Shown here in pieces: positions 22,034 through 31,210 of a DNA stretch of 64,000 bases. The translations under genes were made by a program, and so were the position numbers. Origin of the DNA: Halomonas shengliensis (GTDB lineage Bacteria > Pseudomonadota > Gammaproteobacteria > Pseudomonadales > Halomonadaceae); contig NZ_FNIV01000002.1 of the NCBI RefSeq assembly GCF_900104135.1, positions 464,833 to 528,832 of the forward strand, in the 5' to 3' direction. The first letter of the stretch is position 1, and every line of letters begins with the position of its first letter. A model generated the notes under the pieces. The model searched no databases, was not told where the DNA came from, and saw only the letters and a list, made by a program, of their open reading frames with translations.

Positions 22034-22109
22034 CGCCGGCGGGTCGTGAAGCCACCGCCACGGCGGAGTACACTAGCGGCCGTCCCTTCGCTCCCACGAG
22101 GCCGCGCCG

Positions 22110-23138
22110 ATGCATCACCACCTGCTCTCCGTCGATTCCCTCTCCCGCGACGCTATCGATCACCTGATGCGGGTGGCCGCCCGCATGGAGCCCATCGCCC
22201 AGCGGCGCCAGGTCACCCGGGTGCTGGAGGGTGCGGTGCTCGGCAACCTCTTCTTCGAGGCCAGCACCCGCACCCGGGTCAGCTTCAACGCGGCCTTCTG
22301 CCGGCTGGGCGGCAGCGTCTGCGACACCACCGGCTTCACCTTCTCCTCCATGGCCAAGGGCGAGTCGCTCTACGACACCAGCCGGGTGATGAGCGGCTAC
22401 TGCGACGCCATCGTGATGCGCCATCCGGAGCTTGGCTCGGTGGCGGAGTTCGCCGCCGCCACCCACGTGCCGGTGATCAACGGCGGCGACGGCCCCGGCG
22501 AGCACCCCAGCCAGGCGCTTCTCGACTTCTACACCATCGACAAGGAGTTCACCCGGCTGGGCAAGGGGCTGGCCGGCGCCCATGTGCTGATGACCGGCGA
22601 CCTCAAGTACGGGCGCACGGTGCACTCGCTGATCAAGCTGCTATCGCTCTACGATCCCATGCGCATCACCCTGGTGGCGCCGCCGGGGCTGGAGATGCCC
22701 GGCCACCTGATCGACCTGGTCGCCTCCCGCGGGCATCGCATCGAACAGCATGACAGCCTGGCCCGGGACTACGCCGACGTCGACGTGGTCTACACCACCC
22801 GCATCCAGAAGGAGCGCTTCACCGCCGAGATGAGCGAGGGCTTCAGCCTCTCCCGGGACTTCACCGTGGACCGCGCCTTCCTGGATCGGCGCTGCGGCCG
22901 CGACACCATCGTCATGCACCCGCTGCCCCGCGACAGCCGCCCCGAGGCCAACGACCTCGACGTCGACCTCAACGGCGACCCGCGCCTGGCGATCTTCCGC
23001 CAGACCGACAACGGCATCCCGGTGCGCATGGCGATCTTCGCCACCCTGCTGGAGGTCGACGGCCTGATCGAGCAGGACCTGCGTCCGGTGCGCTGGTTCG
23101 TGCCGCCGCGCCTGGGCGTTGACGACCCGGCGCTCTAG
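22110..23138 (+). CDS. pyrB: Aspartate carbamoyltransferase
   Basis: PyrB makes carbamoyl aspartate in pyrimidine synthesis. The 342-residue catalytic chain has the carbamoyl phosphate loop FFEASTRTRVSFNAAF near residue 49, the lysine-bearing SSMAKGESLYDTSRVM, and HPLPRDSRPE near residue 271. No regulatory subunit gene (pyrI) or pyrC-like partner follows. The chain is longer than the 311-residue E. coli enzyme; this longer, pyrI-independent form is known in other marine gammaproteobacteria. A TACACT at 22069-22074 could be a -10 box. It lies 76 bases after iclR, so a separate promoter is plausible. Confidence 0.93.
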   Translation: MHHHLLSVDSLSRDAIDHLMRVAARMEPIAQRRQVTRVLEGAVLGNLFFEASTRTRVSFNAAFCRLGGSVCDTTGFTFSSMAKGESLYDTSRVMSGYCDAIVMRHPELGSVAEFAAATHVPVINGGDGPGEHPSQALLDFYTIDKEFTRLGKGLAGAHVLMTGDLKYGRTVHSLIKLLSLYDPMRITLVAPPGLEMPGHLIDLVASRGHRIEQHDSLARDYADVDVVYTTRIQKERFTAEMSEGFSLSRDFTVDRAFLDRRCGRDTIVMHPLPRDSRPEANDLDVDLNGDPRLAIFRQTDNGIPVRMAIFATLLEVDGLIEQDLRPVRWFVPPRLGVDDPAL

Positions 23139-23213
23139 GCAACGCGCACTTTGGCCGCCCTTGCCTATGCTGGTGGAGTGATCCCTTCCCCTGGCGGCAT
23201 GAGGCACCACGAC

Positions 23214-23846
23214 ATGACCCTGCAACGCGCCTATCGGCTCCTGGCCCTGTTCTACACCGCGCTGCTGCTGATCGGGGCGATCGCCCTGCTGGCCGGCGGC
23301 GGCACCCTCCTCTCGCTGGCCCAGCTGGGCCTCGGCGTCCTGGCGGTGATGGGGCTGTGGGGCTACATCCTGCAGCGCGGCGTGATGAGCCCGCGCCTGT
23401 GGCAGCCGCTGGCGGGGGCGCTGGCCGGCGCCGCCGTGGTGCAGCTGTGGGCGGTGCTCAGCATGTCGCTGTCCGGCGAGGCGCTGACCTGGATGCTGGC
23501 CAGCGCCATCTTCTCGGCACTGCTGGTGGTGATCCTCTACCGCTACGGCGATCGCGACCAGGCGCTGTGGGCCACCCCCGAGGAGCTGGAGGCCGCCCAC
23601 CGCCTGGAGGCGCTGCTGGAGAAGGGGGAGGGCACGCTGACCGCCGAGGCGCGTGACGGCGAGCGCGAATCGCGGGTGACGGTGACCCGCAGCGGCGACG
23701 AGTACCGCGCCAGCGTGACGCGGCGCCGCGCCGCCGAGCGCGAGTCCTTCGAGGAGCGCTTCCGCCACCCCGCCACCCTGGTGTTCTTCCTGGAGAAGTT
23801 CGCCGGCGTCTCGGTGGCCGACTTCCGTCCGCCGGACGCCGCCTGA
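23214..23846 (+). CDS. Hypothetical membrane protein with soluble C-terminal tail
   Basis: A 210-residue protein I do not recognise. Four hydrophobic segments fill residues 8-110 (LLALFYTALLLIGAIALLAGG, LAQLGLGVLAVMGLWGYIL, LAGALAGAAVVQLWAVLSM, MLASAIFSALLVVILYRYG). The remaining 100 residues are charged and probably cytoplasmic, ending in FRHPATLVFFLEKFAGVSVADFRPP. The start at 23214 was chosen because the hydrophobic domain begins there and GAGG lies nine bases upstream; an ATG at 23199 is possible. It converges on ruvX with three bases between. Confidence 0.65.
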   Translation: MTLQRAYRLLALFYTALLLIGAIALLAGGGTLLSLAQLGLGVLAVMGLWGYILQRGVMSPRLWQPLAGALAGAAVVQLWAVLSMSLSGEALTWMLASAIFSALLVVILYRYGDRDQALWATPEELEAAHRLEALLEKGEGTLTAEARDGERESRVTVTRSGDEYRASVTRRRAAERESFEERFRHPATLVFFLEKFAGVSVADFRPPDAA

Positions 23847-23849
23847 GGC

Positions 23850-24308
23850 TCAGGAGCCCGGTGTTCCTGCGCGTGGCAGCCCCTCCCGGGCGGCGAACCA
23901 GCGCTCGACGATCAGCACCGCGCTGATGCCGTCGACCCCCTCGTCGCGCCAGCTGCGGTGCTGGCCGCGCGCCCGGGCGATCGCCTTGGCCTCGCCGGTG
24001 GAGCCACGCTCGTCGACCATCTCGCAGGGCACCCCGTAGCGGCCGAACAGGCGCTTGCCGAACTTGCGGGCGCGGGTGCTCATCTCCTGCTCCTCGCCGT
24101 CGGCGGTCAGCGGCAGCCCCACCACGAAGAGGTCGGGGCGCCACTCCTCCACCAGCCGCGCCACCCGCGCCCAGTCGGGGATCCCCTCGCGGGCCGGCAG
24201 CGGCTCGAGCTCCCGGGCGCTGCCCAGCAGCTCGTTGCCCACCGCCACGCCGATACGCCGGGTACCGAAGTCGAAGCCCAGGATCAGTCGCTCGCCTGGC
24301 CGGGCCAT
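23850..24308 (-). CDS. yqgF: Putative pre-16S rRNA nuclease YqgF (RuvX)
   Basis: A 152-residue RNase H-like protein, with LILGFDFGTRRIGVAVGN holding the first catalytic aspartate, VVGLPLTADGEEQEMSTRARKF in the middle and the last acidic site in VDERGSTGEA and GVDGISAVLIVERW. YqgF trims the 5' end of 16S rRNA and was earlier proposed as an alternative Holliday junction resolvase. It is the last gene of gshB-tonB-yqgE-yqgF, an order conserved in Pseudomonas, where pyrimidine genes also follow; here pyrB is on the other strand. Confidence 0.93.
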   Translation of the reverse strand: MARPGERLILGFDFGTRRIGVAVGNELLGSARELEPLPAREGIPDWARVARLVEEWRPDLFVVGLPLTADGEEQEMSTRARKFGKRLFGRYGVPCEMVDERGSTGEAKAIARARGQHRSWRDEGVDGISAVLIVERWFAAREGLPRAGTPGS

Positions 24309-24339
24309 CAGCGGCCTCCGCTCGAGCGGCGCGCCCGGC

Positions 24340-24912
24340 TCAAGAGTGCCCCGCCTCGCGGGTCATCAGGTTGAGGTCGACGCCGAGCAGGCCGGCGGCG
24401 GCGCCCAGGCGCTGCTCCGGCGGCACCTCGAAGAGGATGTCGCCGCGCCCCTCCACGGTGAGCCAGGCGTTGTCGAGCAGCTCGGCCTCGAGCTGGCCCG
24501 ACTCCCAGCCGGCACAGCCCAGGCACACCAGGAAGTGCTCGGGGCCGCGCCCCGCAGCCAGCGCCTGGAGCATGTCCATGGAGGTGGTCAGGGCGATATC
24601 GTCGGTGACCTGGATGCTGGAGTCCCACTCGTCGCTGGCGCCGCGGTGCAGGATGAAGCCGCGATCCTTGTGCACCGGGCCGCCGAAGTAGACCGGGGCG
24701 TTGCGGTGCGGGCTCTCCTCGCCGCCCAGCTCCAGCTGCTCGAAGAGCGCCTCCAGGGTCAGCTCCAGGGGACGGTTGACGATCACCCCCATGGTGCCCT
24801 TCTCGTCATGGTCGCACAGGTAGGCGAGGCTGCCGGCGAAGTTGGGGTCTTCCAGGTGCGGCATCGCCAGCAGGAAGTGGTCTTTCAGGCCGAAGTTTTC
24901 CACGGATTGCAT
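24340..24912 (-). CDS. yqgE: UPF0301/AlgH family protein YqgE
   Basis: A 190-residue YqgE/AlgH protein. It begins MQSVENFGLKDHFLLAMPHLEDPNFAGSLAYLCDHDEKGTMGVIVNRP, the family hallmark, and contains VYFGGPVHKDRGFILHRG and FLVCLGCAGWESGQLEAEL. The family has a known fold but no agreed function; in Pseudomonas AlgH affects alginate control indirectly. The start at 24912 follows GGGGAG at five bases. The gene sits between tonB and yqgF. Confidence 0.93.
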   Translation of the reverse strand: MQSVENFGLKDHFLLAMPHLEDPNFAGSLAYLCDHDEKGTMGVIVNRPLELTLEALFEQLELGGEESPHRNAPVYFGGPVHKDRGFILHRGASDEWDSSIQVTDDIALTTSMDMLQALAAGRGPEHFLVCLGCAGWESGQLEAELLDNAWLTVEGRGDILFEVPPEQRLGAAAGLLGVDLNLMTREAGHS

Positions 24913-24928
24913 GAGACTCCCCGGCGTT

Positions 24929-25843
24929 CTAGCGCACGCCGTAATGATTGCCTTCGCCGAACCGCCAGACCCGGGTGATGGAGAGCGAGTCCAGGTTGCC
25001 CATGCCCGCATCGAAGGGACGATAGGGGGCGGCACCGTGGACGGTGTCCAGCGCGGCCTGGTCGAGTTCGGGATGTCCCGAGGATTGTATCACCTCCGCC
25101 TGGCGCAGCTCGCCCTCGCGGCCGATCACCACGCGGATGCGCAGCTGGCCGTGAAGATGACGCGGCGCGGGGTGGACGCGGTTGCCGTAGGCCTCGACGC
25201 GGCGGGTCCAGTCGTCGATGTAGCGCGCCTCGGCGGCACGCTCGGCGGCCTGGCGGGGGGCGCCGGTCTCGCCGGGCGACTCGGGGGCGAGGCCCTGCTC
25301 GCGGATGCTGCGGGTGGCGTCGGCGAGCAGGTCACGCCCCGAGGCGGAGGGTGCCGCCACGCTGGGGTCGCCGCTGGCGTCCGCCGCCTGGGGGGCCTCC
25401 CGCGGCGTGGACGGCGCCTCGTCGGCGACCTGGTTCGCCGCCGGCGGGGCGCGCTCGTCGGGACGCGCCTCGGGCGCGACCCGCTCGGCCGCCTCAGGCT
25501 CGGCAGGAGTGGCGGGGTCGACGTCCGTCGCCCCCTGCTGCGAGGCGGCAGGGGCCTCCACCGGGGCGGAGCGCGACTCCGCCGGGGCCTCCTCCTGCTG
25601 GCTGCCGGCGGCCTGCTGGGCCGCCTCGGCGATGGCGTCGGCGTCCACCGGCGCCTGGCTCTCGCGGGTCACCAGCACCACGTCGAGGCTCGAGCGCTCC
25701 GGCGGCGGGGCGGCGAACTGCCAGCTCGCCACGCTGCCGATCACCGCCAGGTGCAGCAGCAACGCCAGCGAGGCGGCCAGCCAGCGCCGGTAGGGCCGGG
25801 TGACCGGGGCGTACTGGACCGGATCGCTGACCTGCGGGGTCAT
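24929..25843 (-). CDS. tonB: TonB family energy-transducing protein
   Basis: A 304-residue TonB-type protein. One N-terminal membrane anchor (RWLAASLALLLHLAVIGSVASW, residues 20-41) is followed by a periplasmic linker of about 150 residues rich in alanine, proline and glutamate, then a C-terminal domain with YIDDWTRRVEAYGNRVHP, LRIRVVIGREGELRQAEVIQSSGHPELDQAALD and APYRPF. It would link the ExbBD proton motor to outer-membrane receptors, although exbBD are absent from the window. This subfamily, located next to gshB, has a shorter PxP spacer than classical TonB. It overlaps no neighbour; gshB ends 12 bases upstream. Confidence 0.88.
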   Translation of the reverse strand: MTPQVSDPVQYAPVTRPYRRWLAASLALLLHLAVIGSVASWQFAAPPPERSSLDVVLVTRESQAPVDADAIAEAAQQAAGSQQEEAPAESRSAPVEAPAASQQGATDVDPATPAEPEAAERVAPEARPDERAPPAANQVADEAPSTPREAPQAADASGDPSVAAPSASGRDLLADATRSIREQGLAPESPGETGAPRQAAERAAEARYIDDWTRRVEAYGNRVHPAPRHLHGQLRIRVVIGREGELRQAEVIQSSGHPELDQAALDTVHGAAPYRPFDAGMGNLDSLSITRVWRFGEGNHYGVR

Positions 25844-25855
25844 GGTGAGCGCGCC

Positions 25856-26824
25856 TCAGCCTCGCCGCGTCGCGAGCCGGCGCTGGATGGCATCCATCAG
25901 GTCGCCGGCGATGTCGGTACCGCGCTGGTCATCGATCTCGCGCACGCAGGTGGGGCTGGTCACGTTGATCTCGGTGATGTAGTCACCGATCACGTCGAGG
26001 CCGACGAACATCAGCCCCTTCTCGCGGATCACCGGCTGCACCTGGCGGATCAGCCAGTGGTCGCGCTCGGTGAGCTCACGGCTGACCCCGGTGCCGCCGG
26101 CGGCCAGGTTGCCGCGGGTCTCGCCCGCCAGGGGCACCCGGGCGAGGCCGTAGGGCACCGGCTCGCCCTCCACCAGCAGGATGCGGGTGTCGCCGTCGCG
26201 GATCTCGGGCAGGTAGCGCTGGGCCATGATCTGGCGCCGACCGCGCTCGGTGAGGGTCTCGATGATGGCGCCCAGGTTGCGCCCCTCGGGCTGCACGTGG
26301 AAGATCCCGCTGCCGCCCATGCCGTCCAGCGGCTTGAGGATGACGTCGCCCTGCTCGGCGTGGAAGGCGCGCAGCTCGGCCTCGCTGCAGGAGACCAGGG
26401 TCGGCGCGCAGCACTGGGGAAACTGCTGGGCGAAGAGCTTCTCGTTGCACTCCAGCAGCGCCCGGGTGGGATTGACCACCAGCACGCCCTCGCGCTCGGC
26501 GAAGCCCAGCAGGTGCACGGCGTTGAGGAAGTGGGTATCCACCGGCGGGTCCTGGCGCATCAGGATCACGTCGAGCTCGGCCAGGGGGCGCGGCTCGGGG
26601 TCGCCCAGGTCGAACCAGTGCGCGGGGTCGCGGTGCACCGTCAGCGCGCGCAGGCGGCCGAAGGCCCGGCCGTCGCGCAGGAAGAGGTCGCCGGGCTCCA
26701 GGTAGTGGAGCGAGGCGCCGCGGTCCTGGGCGGCCCACAGCATGGCCAGGGAGGTGTCCTTCTTGTAGGCGATGTCCGCGATGGGGTCCATCACCACGCC
26801 GATCTTCAGGGCGCGTTCGCTCAT
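25856..26824 (-). CDS. gshB: Glutathione synthetase
   Basis: GshB ligates glycine to gamma-glutamylcysteine using ATP, the last step of glutathione synthesis. The 322-residue protein has an ATP-grasp fold with GVVMDPIADIAYKKDTSLAMLWAA at the N-terminus, LMRQDPPVDTHFLNAVHLL, the glycine-rich KPLDGMGGSGIFHV, and the metal ligands in ITEINVTSPTCVREID. The length fits the bacterial tetrameric enzyme. It leads the gshB-tonB-yqgE-yqgF run and lies 46 bases after the cvfB-like gene. The gshA partner is elsewhere, as usual. Confidence 0.96.
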   Translation of the reverse strand: MSERALKIGVVMDPIADIAYKKDTSLAMLWAAQDRGASLHYLEPGDLFLRDGRAFGRLRALTVHRDPAHWFDLGDPEPRPLAELDVILMRQDPPVDTHFLNAVHLLGFAEREGVLVVNPTRALLECNEKLFAQQFPQCCAPTLVSCSEAELRAFHAEQGDVILKPLDGMGGSGIFHVQPEGRNLGAIIETLTERGRRQIMAQRYLPEIRDGDTRILLVEGEPVPYGLARVPLAGETRGNLAAGGTGVSRELTERDHWLIRQVQPVIREKGLMFVGLDVIGDYITEINVTSPTCVREIDDQRGTDIAGDLMDAIQRRLATRRG

Positions 26825-26870
26825 GGGCTCGGGGTTCCGGTCGAGAGTGTGAGTGGAGCCAGTATGCCGG

Positions 26871-27584
26871 CTAGTCGCCGCTAGGCGCCAGCCGGATGCC
26901 GGTAGGTTCCAGGGTGATCAGCCGCCGCTTGTAGAGCCGGCCGATGGCCTGCTTGAAGGCATTCTTGCTCACCCCCAGGCGCGCCTTGATCTCGGCGGCA
27001 TCGCTCTTGTCCCCCAGCGGCAGGTAGCCGCCGCTCTCGCGCAGCGCCTTGAGCACCGCCTCGCCCACCACGTCCAGGCGCGCCTCGCCCGGGGGCAGCA
27101 GCGAGAGGTCCAGGCGGCCATCCTCGCGCACGCGCTTGACGTAGCCGGTGACGCGCTGGCCGCGGCGCAGCGGGCGAGTCAGGTCATCGCGGTAGAGCAC
27201 GCCCCAGAAGCGGTGGTTGACCACCGTCTTGAGGCCGAGGTCGGTCGGGTCGGCGATCACCAGGGTCACCTCGTCGCCGGCGGCGAGCCCCTCGGCCGCG
27301 TCGGCGACGAAGCGCTCGAGCTTCTGGCTGGCCACCGGGCGCCCCTGCTGGTCCTGGTAGATCCTCACCAGCACCCGCTTGCCGACGCTGGGCCGGAAGC
27401 GCTGTTCGCCGAAGGGCAGCAGCAGGTCGCGGGGCTGCCCCCAGTCGAGGAAGGCACCGATCTCGGTGACGCTGACCACCTCCAGGTAGGCGACCTCGCC
27501 CACCTCGCAGCGCGGCGCACGGTAGCGACGCGCGGAGGAACGGGTGGCGGGGGTGGAAGGGCGGGGAGCACGGCGATCGGTCAT
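26871..27584 (-). CDS. CvfB/YitL family S1 RNA-binding protein
   Basis: A 237-residue protein with S1-type beta-barrel repeats. The first full S1 pattern, AYLEVVSVTEIGAFLDWGQPRDLLLPFGEQ, is near residue 32; a second, VTGYVKRVREDGRLDLSLLPPG, is near 145. The C-terminal winged helix GGYLPLGDKSDAAEIKARLGVSKNAFKQAIGRLYKRRLITLEPTGIRL is the signature of CvfB, an RNA-binding virulence regulator of Staphylococcus. The N-terminal 25 residues are basic and serine/threonine rich. The protein is slightly shorter than most CvfB homologues, probably lacking part of the first barrel. Its target RNA is unknown. Confidence 0.85.
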   Translation of the reverse strand: MTDRRAPRPSTPATRSSARRYRAPRCEVGEVAYLEVVSVTEIGAFLDWGQPRDLLLPFGEQRFRPSVGKRVLVRIYQDQQGRPVASQKLERFVADAAEGLAAGDEVTLVIADPTDLGLKTVVNHRFWGVLYRDDLTRPLRRGQRVTGYVKRVREDGRLDLSLLPPGEARLDVVGEAVLKALRESGGYLPLGDKSDAAEIKARLGVSKNAFKQAIGRLYKRRLITLEPTGIRLAPSGD

Positions 27585-27635
27585 GGCGGAGTTCCGTATG
27601 GAGAAAAGAAGGCGACGCCCGCGGGCGACGAGGCG

Positions 27636-28376
27636 TCAGGCGCCGCCCAGGTCACCGAAACGGTACTGCAGCAGGCTGAGCGCCACCACCGGGGCGGTCT
27701 CGGTGCGCAGGATGCGCGGCCCCAGGGAGAGCGGCGCGAAGCCGGCCTCGCGGGCCGCGGCGACCTCGCCCTCGGCCAGGCCACCCTCGGGGCCGATCAG
27801 CAGGGCGACGTCGGCCGGCGTCGCTCGCCCCTCGAGGGCGCCGTCGGTGGCGGGATGCAGCACCAGGCGCAGCGCCTCGTCGCGGACGGCCAGCCATTCG
27901 GCCAGGGCCCGGGGCGGATGCACCGGCGGCACCACGGCGCGGCCGCACTGCTCACAGGCGCTGGCCGCCACCGCCTGCCAGTGGGCGAGCTTCTTCGCCT
28001 CCCGATCGCCCTTGAGGCGCACGTCGCCATGCTCGGTGTAGAGCGGCGTGATGGCGGCCACACCGAGCTCCACCGTCTTCTGGATGGCGTAGTCCATGCG
28101 ATCCCCCTTGGAGATCGCCTGGCCCAGGTGCACCGCCAGGGGGGATTCGGCGGCGCCGGGCGCCACGGCCTCGATGCGCGCCACCACCCGCTTGCGCGAG
28201 GCCTCCACCAGCACCGCCTCGGCCTCGTGGCCGGCACCGTCGAAGAGCCTGAGCGCGGCGCCCTCGGCCAGGCGCAGCACCCGCGCCACGTGGCGGGCCG
28301 GCCCCTCGGGCAGAACGACGTCGCCGCCGACACGAAGGTCGGCGGCGACGTGGATACGCGGCGACTTGATAGCCAC
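27636..28376 (-). CDS. rsmE: 16S rRNA (uracil(1498)-N(3))-methyltransferase
   Basis: RsmE methylates U1498 of 16S rRNA in assembled 30S subunits. The 246-residue protein has an N-terminal PUA-like domain (RIHVAADLRVGGDVVLPEGPARHVARVLRL) and a SPOUT knot with GQAISKGDRMDYAIQKTVELGVAAITPLYTE, LIGPEGGLAEGEV and SLGPRILRTETAPVVALSLLQ. It follows secB by ten bases and is likely cotranscribed with it. In many relatives rsmE is next to gshB; here a cvfB-like gene lies between them. Confidence 0.95.
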   Translation of the reverse strand: MAIKSPRIHVAADLRVGGDVVLPEGPARHVARVLRLAEGAALRLFDGAGHEAEAVLVEASRKRVVARIEAVAPGAAESPLAVHLGQAISKGDRMDYAIQKTVELGVAAITPLYTEHGDVRLKGDREAKKLAHWQAVAASACEQCGRAVVPPVHPPRALAEWLAVRDEALRLVLHPATDGALEGRATPADVALLIGPEGGLAEGEVAAAREAGFAPLSLGPRILRTETAPVVALSLLQYRFGDLGGA

Positions 28377-28386
28377 GGCGGCGACC

Positions 28387-28899
28387 TTACTGGGTCGTCT
28401 CGGCGCCCTGGGCCTGCTCGGCCTCGCGCTTCTTCTTGCGCGCGTAGATCGCCTCGAAGTTCACCGGAGCCAGCATCAGCGGCGGGAAGCCACCACGGTT
28501 GACCAGGCTATCGATGCACTCCCGCGCATAGGGGAAGAGCACGTTGGGGCAGAAGGCGCCCAGGGTGTGGTCGAGCTGGTCACCCTCGATGCCGGCGATG
28601 CGGAACAGGCCGGCCTGCTCGAGCTCGGCCAGGAAGGAGGTGGTGCCCTCCTCGCTGTGGGTCACCTGGGCGGTGACCTTGATCACCACCTCGTAGAGGT
28701 CATCACCCACCTTCTCGCTGGCGGTATCCAGGTTGAGCCCCACCTTGGGCTTGAACGGCTGCTGGAACACCGAAGGCGAGTTGGGCGCCTCGAAGGAGAT
28801 GTCCTTGACGTAGATCCGCTGCAGGGCGAACTGCAGCTGCGGCTTGTCCTGCTGGCCGCCGGCCTGGGCACCGGCGCTCTGGTTGTTCTCTTCCGCCAT
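28387..28899 (-). CDS. secB: Protein-export chaperone SecB
   Basis: SecB is the tetrameric cytoplasmic chaperone that keeps preproteins unfolded and hands them to SecA. The 170-residue protein has [35 protein letters not shown] near residue 23, [47 protein letters not shown] and a lysine-rich tail. AAAGGA is eight bases before the ATG. It follows a rhodanese gene by 31 bases, the same linkage as yibN-grxC-secB in E. coli but without grxC. Confidence 0.97.
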   Translation of the reverse strand: MAEENNQSAGAQAGGQQDKPQLQFALQRIYVKDISFEAPNSPSVFQQPFKPKVGLNLDTASEKVGDDLYEVVIKVTAQVTHSEEGTTSFLAELEQAGLFRIAGIEGDQLDHTLGAFCPNVLFPYARECIDSLVNRGGFPPLMLAPVNFEAIYARKKKREAEQAQGAETTQ

Positions 28900-28930
28900 G
28901 GGAAAGGTCCTTTGATTCGGGAAACGAAGA

Positions 28931-29353
28931 CTACTTCTTGACCACGGGCAGGCCGTCGGCCTGCCACTGCATCATGCCGCCCTTGAGCTTGAGGACCCGA
29001 GGGTAGCCCGCCTTGGTCAGCTTGGCCACGGCGGCGCCGGCGGCCTGGCCGTGCTTGCAGGCCACGATGATCGGCTTGTCCTTGACCTTCTCTAGCTCGC
29101 TCATGCGCTCGTCGAGGCGGCTCTGGGGGATGTTGCGCGCACCGGCGATATGGCCGGCCTTGAAGTCACCCGCCTCGCGGGTATCCACCACCACCGCGTC
29201 CTCGCGGTTGATCAGCTGGGTCGCCTCGCCGGCCGTCACCCCGCCGGCGGCACTGTTGCGCACCTCGTAGAGGACCCAGGCGGTCAACACCAGGAGGAAG
29301 GCGCCCACCAGCAGCGGGTGGTTCTGCACGAAGTCAAACAGCTGATCGATCAT
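28931..29353 (-). CDS. yibN: Membrane-anchored rhodanese-like protein (YibN type)
   Basis: A 140-residue protein with an N-terminal membrane anchor ([21 protein letters not shown], residues 11-31) and a cytoplasmic rhodanese domain. The active-site loop [15 protein letters not shown] has a cysteine near residue 100, so sulfurtransferase activity is possible. [24 protein letters not shown] is the usual first half of the domain. The ATG at 29353 is chosen from the anchor; a longer frame upstream runs into the promoter gap. It is divergent from gpmI, as in E. coli (gpmM/yibN). A TATACT on the reverse strand at 29418-29423 is a plausible -10 box. Confidence 0.92.
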   Translation of the reverse strand: MIDQLFDFVQNHPLLVGAFLLVLTAWVLYEVRNSAAGGVTAGEATQLINREDAVVVDTREAGDFKAGHIAGARNIPQSRLDERMSELEKVKDKPIIVACKHGQAAGAAVAKLTKAGYPRVLKLKGGMMQWQADGLPVVKK

Positions 29354-29622
29354 GGGAGCGAAAACTCTCGTCTCGGGCACGAAATATGGGGCACGCGGCG
29401 ACGCGCGACGGCCGCCCAGTATACACGAGCCGGGCGCCGACGAATCGGGCTCGGCGTGGCGAGCCCCCGGGGCGCGCCATGACGCACGCGGCCGCCTGCG
29501 ATATGATGCCGCAAGACGTCTCCTGCCGCGACCCCGAACGCCCCGCGTCGAGATCCTCCCGGAGGTGGCCGGCCCGCCGCCCGGGCTCGGGTCGCGCCCC
29601 ACACGCTTCGAGGACCCTCGCC

Positions 29623-31188
29623 ATGACCGCCAAGACCCCGCGCCCCGTCGCCCTGATCATCCTCGATGGCTACGGCCACAACCCCGACCCGGCCCATAAC
29701 GCCGTGGAGGCCGCCGCCACCCCGGTGATGGACCGCCTGTGGGCCGAGCGTCCCCACACCCTGATCCACACCGACGGCCGCCACGTCGGCCTGCCCGACG
29801 GCCAGATGGGCAACTCCGAGGTGGGCCACATGAACCTCGGCGCCGGGCGGGTCGTCTACCAGGACTTCACCCGCATCACCAAGGCGATCGAGGAGGGCGA
29901 GCTGGACACCATCGAGGCGCTCACCGCGCCCATCGATGCCGCGGTGGCCGCGGGCCGCGCGGTGCACCTGCTCGGCCTGCTCTCCCCGGGCGGCGTGCAC
30001 AGCCACGAGGATCATGTCCTGGCCATGGCCGAACTGGCGGCGCGGCGCGGCGCCACCCGGATCTTCGTCCACGCCTTCCTCGATGGCCGCGACATGCCGC
30101 CCCAGAGCGCCCTGGCCTCCCTCGAGCGCACCAATGCCCGCCTCGCCGAGCTGGTGGGCGCCGACCACGGCTTCGTCGCCTCGCTCATCGGCCGCTACTT
30201 CGCCATGGACCGCGACAACCGCTGGGACCGCGTCGAGAAGGCCTACCGGCTGCTCACCGAGGGCGAGGGCGAGCATGTCGTCGCCGACGCCGAGGCGGGC
30301 CTGCGTGCCGCCTACGAGCGCGGCGAGACCGACGAGTTCGTGGCCGCCACCAGCGTGCGCCCGGCAGGCCGGCCGATCGCCCTGGAGGAGGGTGACGCCG
30401 CCCTGTTCATGAACTTCCGTGCCGACCGCGCCCGGGAGCTGACCCGCGCCTTCGTCGACGACGCCTTCGACGGCTTCGCGCGCCGCGAACGTCCGCGCCT
30501 GGCCGCCGAGGGGCTGGTCACCCTGACCCGCTACGCCGCCGACATCCCGGCCCCCGTCGCCTTCCCCCCGACAGAGCTCCACAACACCCTGGGCGAGGTG
30601 GTGGCGAACCGCGGCCTCACCCAGCTGCGCATCGCCGAGACCGAGAAGTACCCCCACGTCACCTTCTTCTTCTCCGGCGGCCAGGAGGCGGAGTACGCGG
30701 GCGAGGAGCGCATCCTGGTGCCCTCGCCGCGGGACGTGAAGACCTACGACGAGAAACCCGAGATGAGCGCCCACGAGGTGACCGACCGCCTGGTGGCGGC
30801 CATCGACGCCGGCCGCTTCGACCTGATCGTGTGCAACTACGCCAACGGCGACATGGTCGGCCACACCGGCGACTTCGCCGCCGCCGTCAAGGCGATCGAG
30901 ACCGTCGACGGCTGCGTGGGCCGGGTGGTGCAGGCGATCGAGCGCGCCGGCGGCGCCTGCCTGGTCACCGCCGACCACGGCAATGCCGAGCAGATGGTCA
31001 ACCCCGAGACCGGCGCTCCCCAGACCGCCCACACCACCTTCGAGGTGCCGCTGATCTACGTCGGCGAGCGCCCCGCCCGCCTGGTGGATGACGGCAGCCT
31101 GTGCGACATCGCCCCGACCCTGCTTTCGATGATGGACCAGCGGATCCCCGAGGAGATGAGTGGCCGCGCCCTGATCGAGTTTGCGTGA
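29623..31188 (+). CDS. gpmI: 2,3-Bisphosphoglycerate-independent phosphoglycerate mutase
   Basis: GpmI interconverts 3- and 2-phosphoglycerate with two manganese ions. The 521-residue protein has [13 protein letters not shown] at the N-terminus with the first metal aspartate, the catalytic serine in [16 protein letters not shown] near residue 65, and the metal ligands in [12 protein letters not shown] and [10 protein letters not shown]. The ATG at 29623 agrees with the family; the frame open upstream to 29386 is non-coding promoter DNA. TATGAT at 29502-29507 may be the -10 box. The following envC starts 22 bases after the stop. Confidence 0.97.
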   Translation: MTAKTPRPVALIILDGYGHNPDPAHNAVEAAATPVMDRLWAERPHTLIHTDGRHVGLPDGQMGNSEVGHMNLGAGRVVYQDFTRITKAIEEGELDTIEALTAPIDAAVAAGRAVHLLGLLSPGGVHSHEDHVLAMAELAARRGATRIFVHAFLDGRDMPPQSALASLERTNARLAELVGADHGFVASLIGRYFAMDRDNRWDRVEKAYRLLTEGEGEHVVADAEAGLRAAYERGETDEFVAATSVRPAGRPIALEEGDAALFMNFRADRARELTRAFVDDAFDGFARRERPRLAAEGLVTLTRYAADIPAPVAFPPTELHNTLGEVVANRGLTQLRIAETEKYPHVTFFFSGGQEAEYAGEERILVPSPRDVKTYDEKPEMSAHEVTDRLVAAIDAGRFDLIVCNYANGDMVGHTGDFAAAVKAIETVDGCVGRVVQAIERAGGACLVTADHGNAEQMVNPETGAPQTAHTTFEVPLIYVGERPARLVDDGSLCDIAPTLLSMMDQRIPEEMSGRALIEFA

Positions 31189-31210
31189 CGACGCGCCCGA
31201 GGGGCCACGG

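Noticed and set aside
24842..26884. 680-codon open frame opposite tonB and gshB
   Set aside because: Same reason: antisense frame kept open by strong third-position GC.
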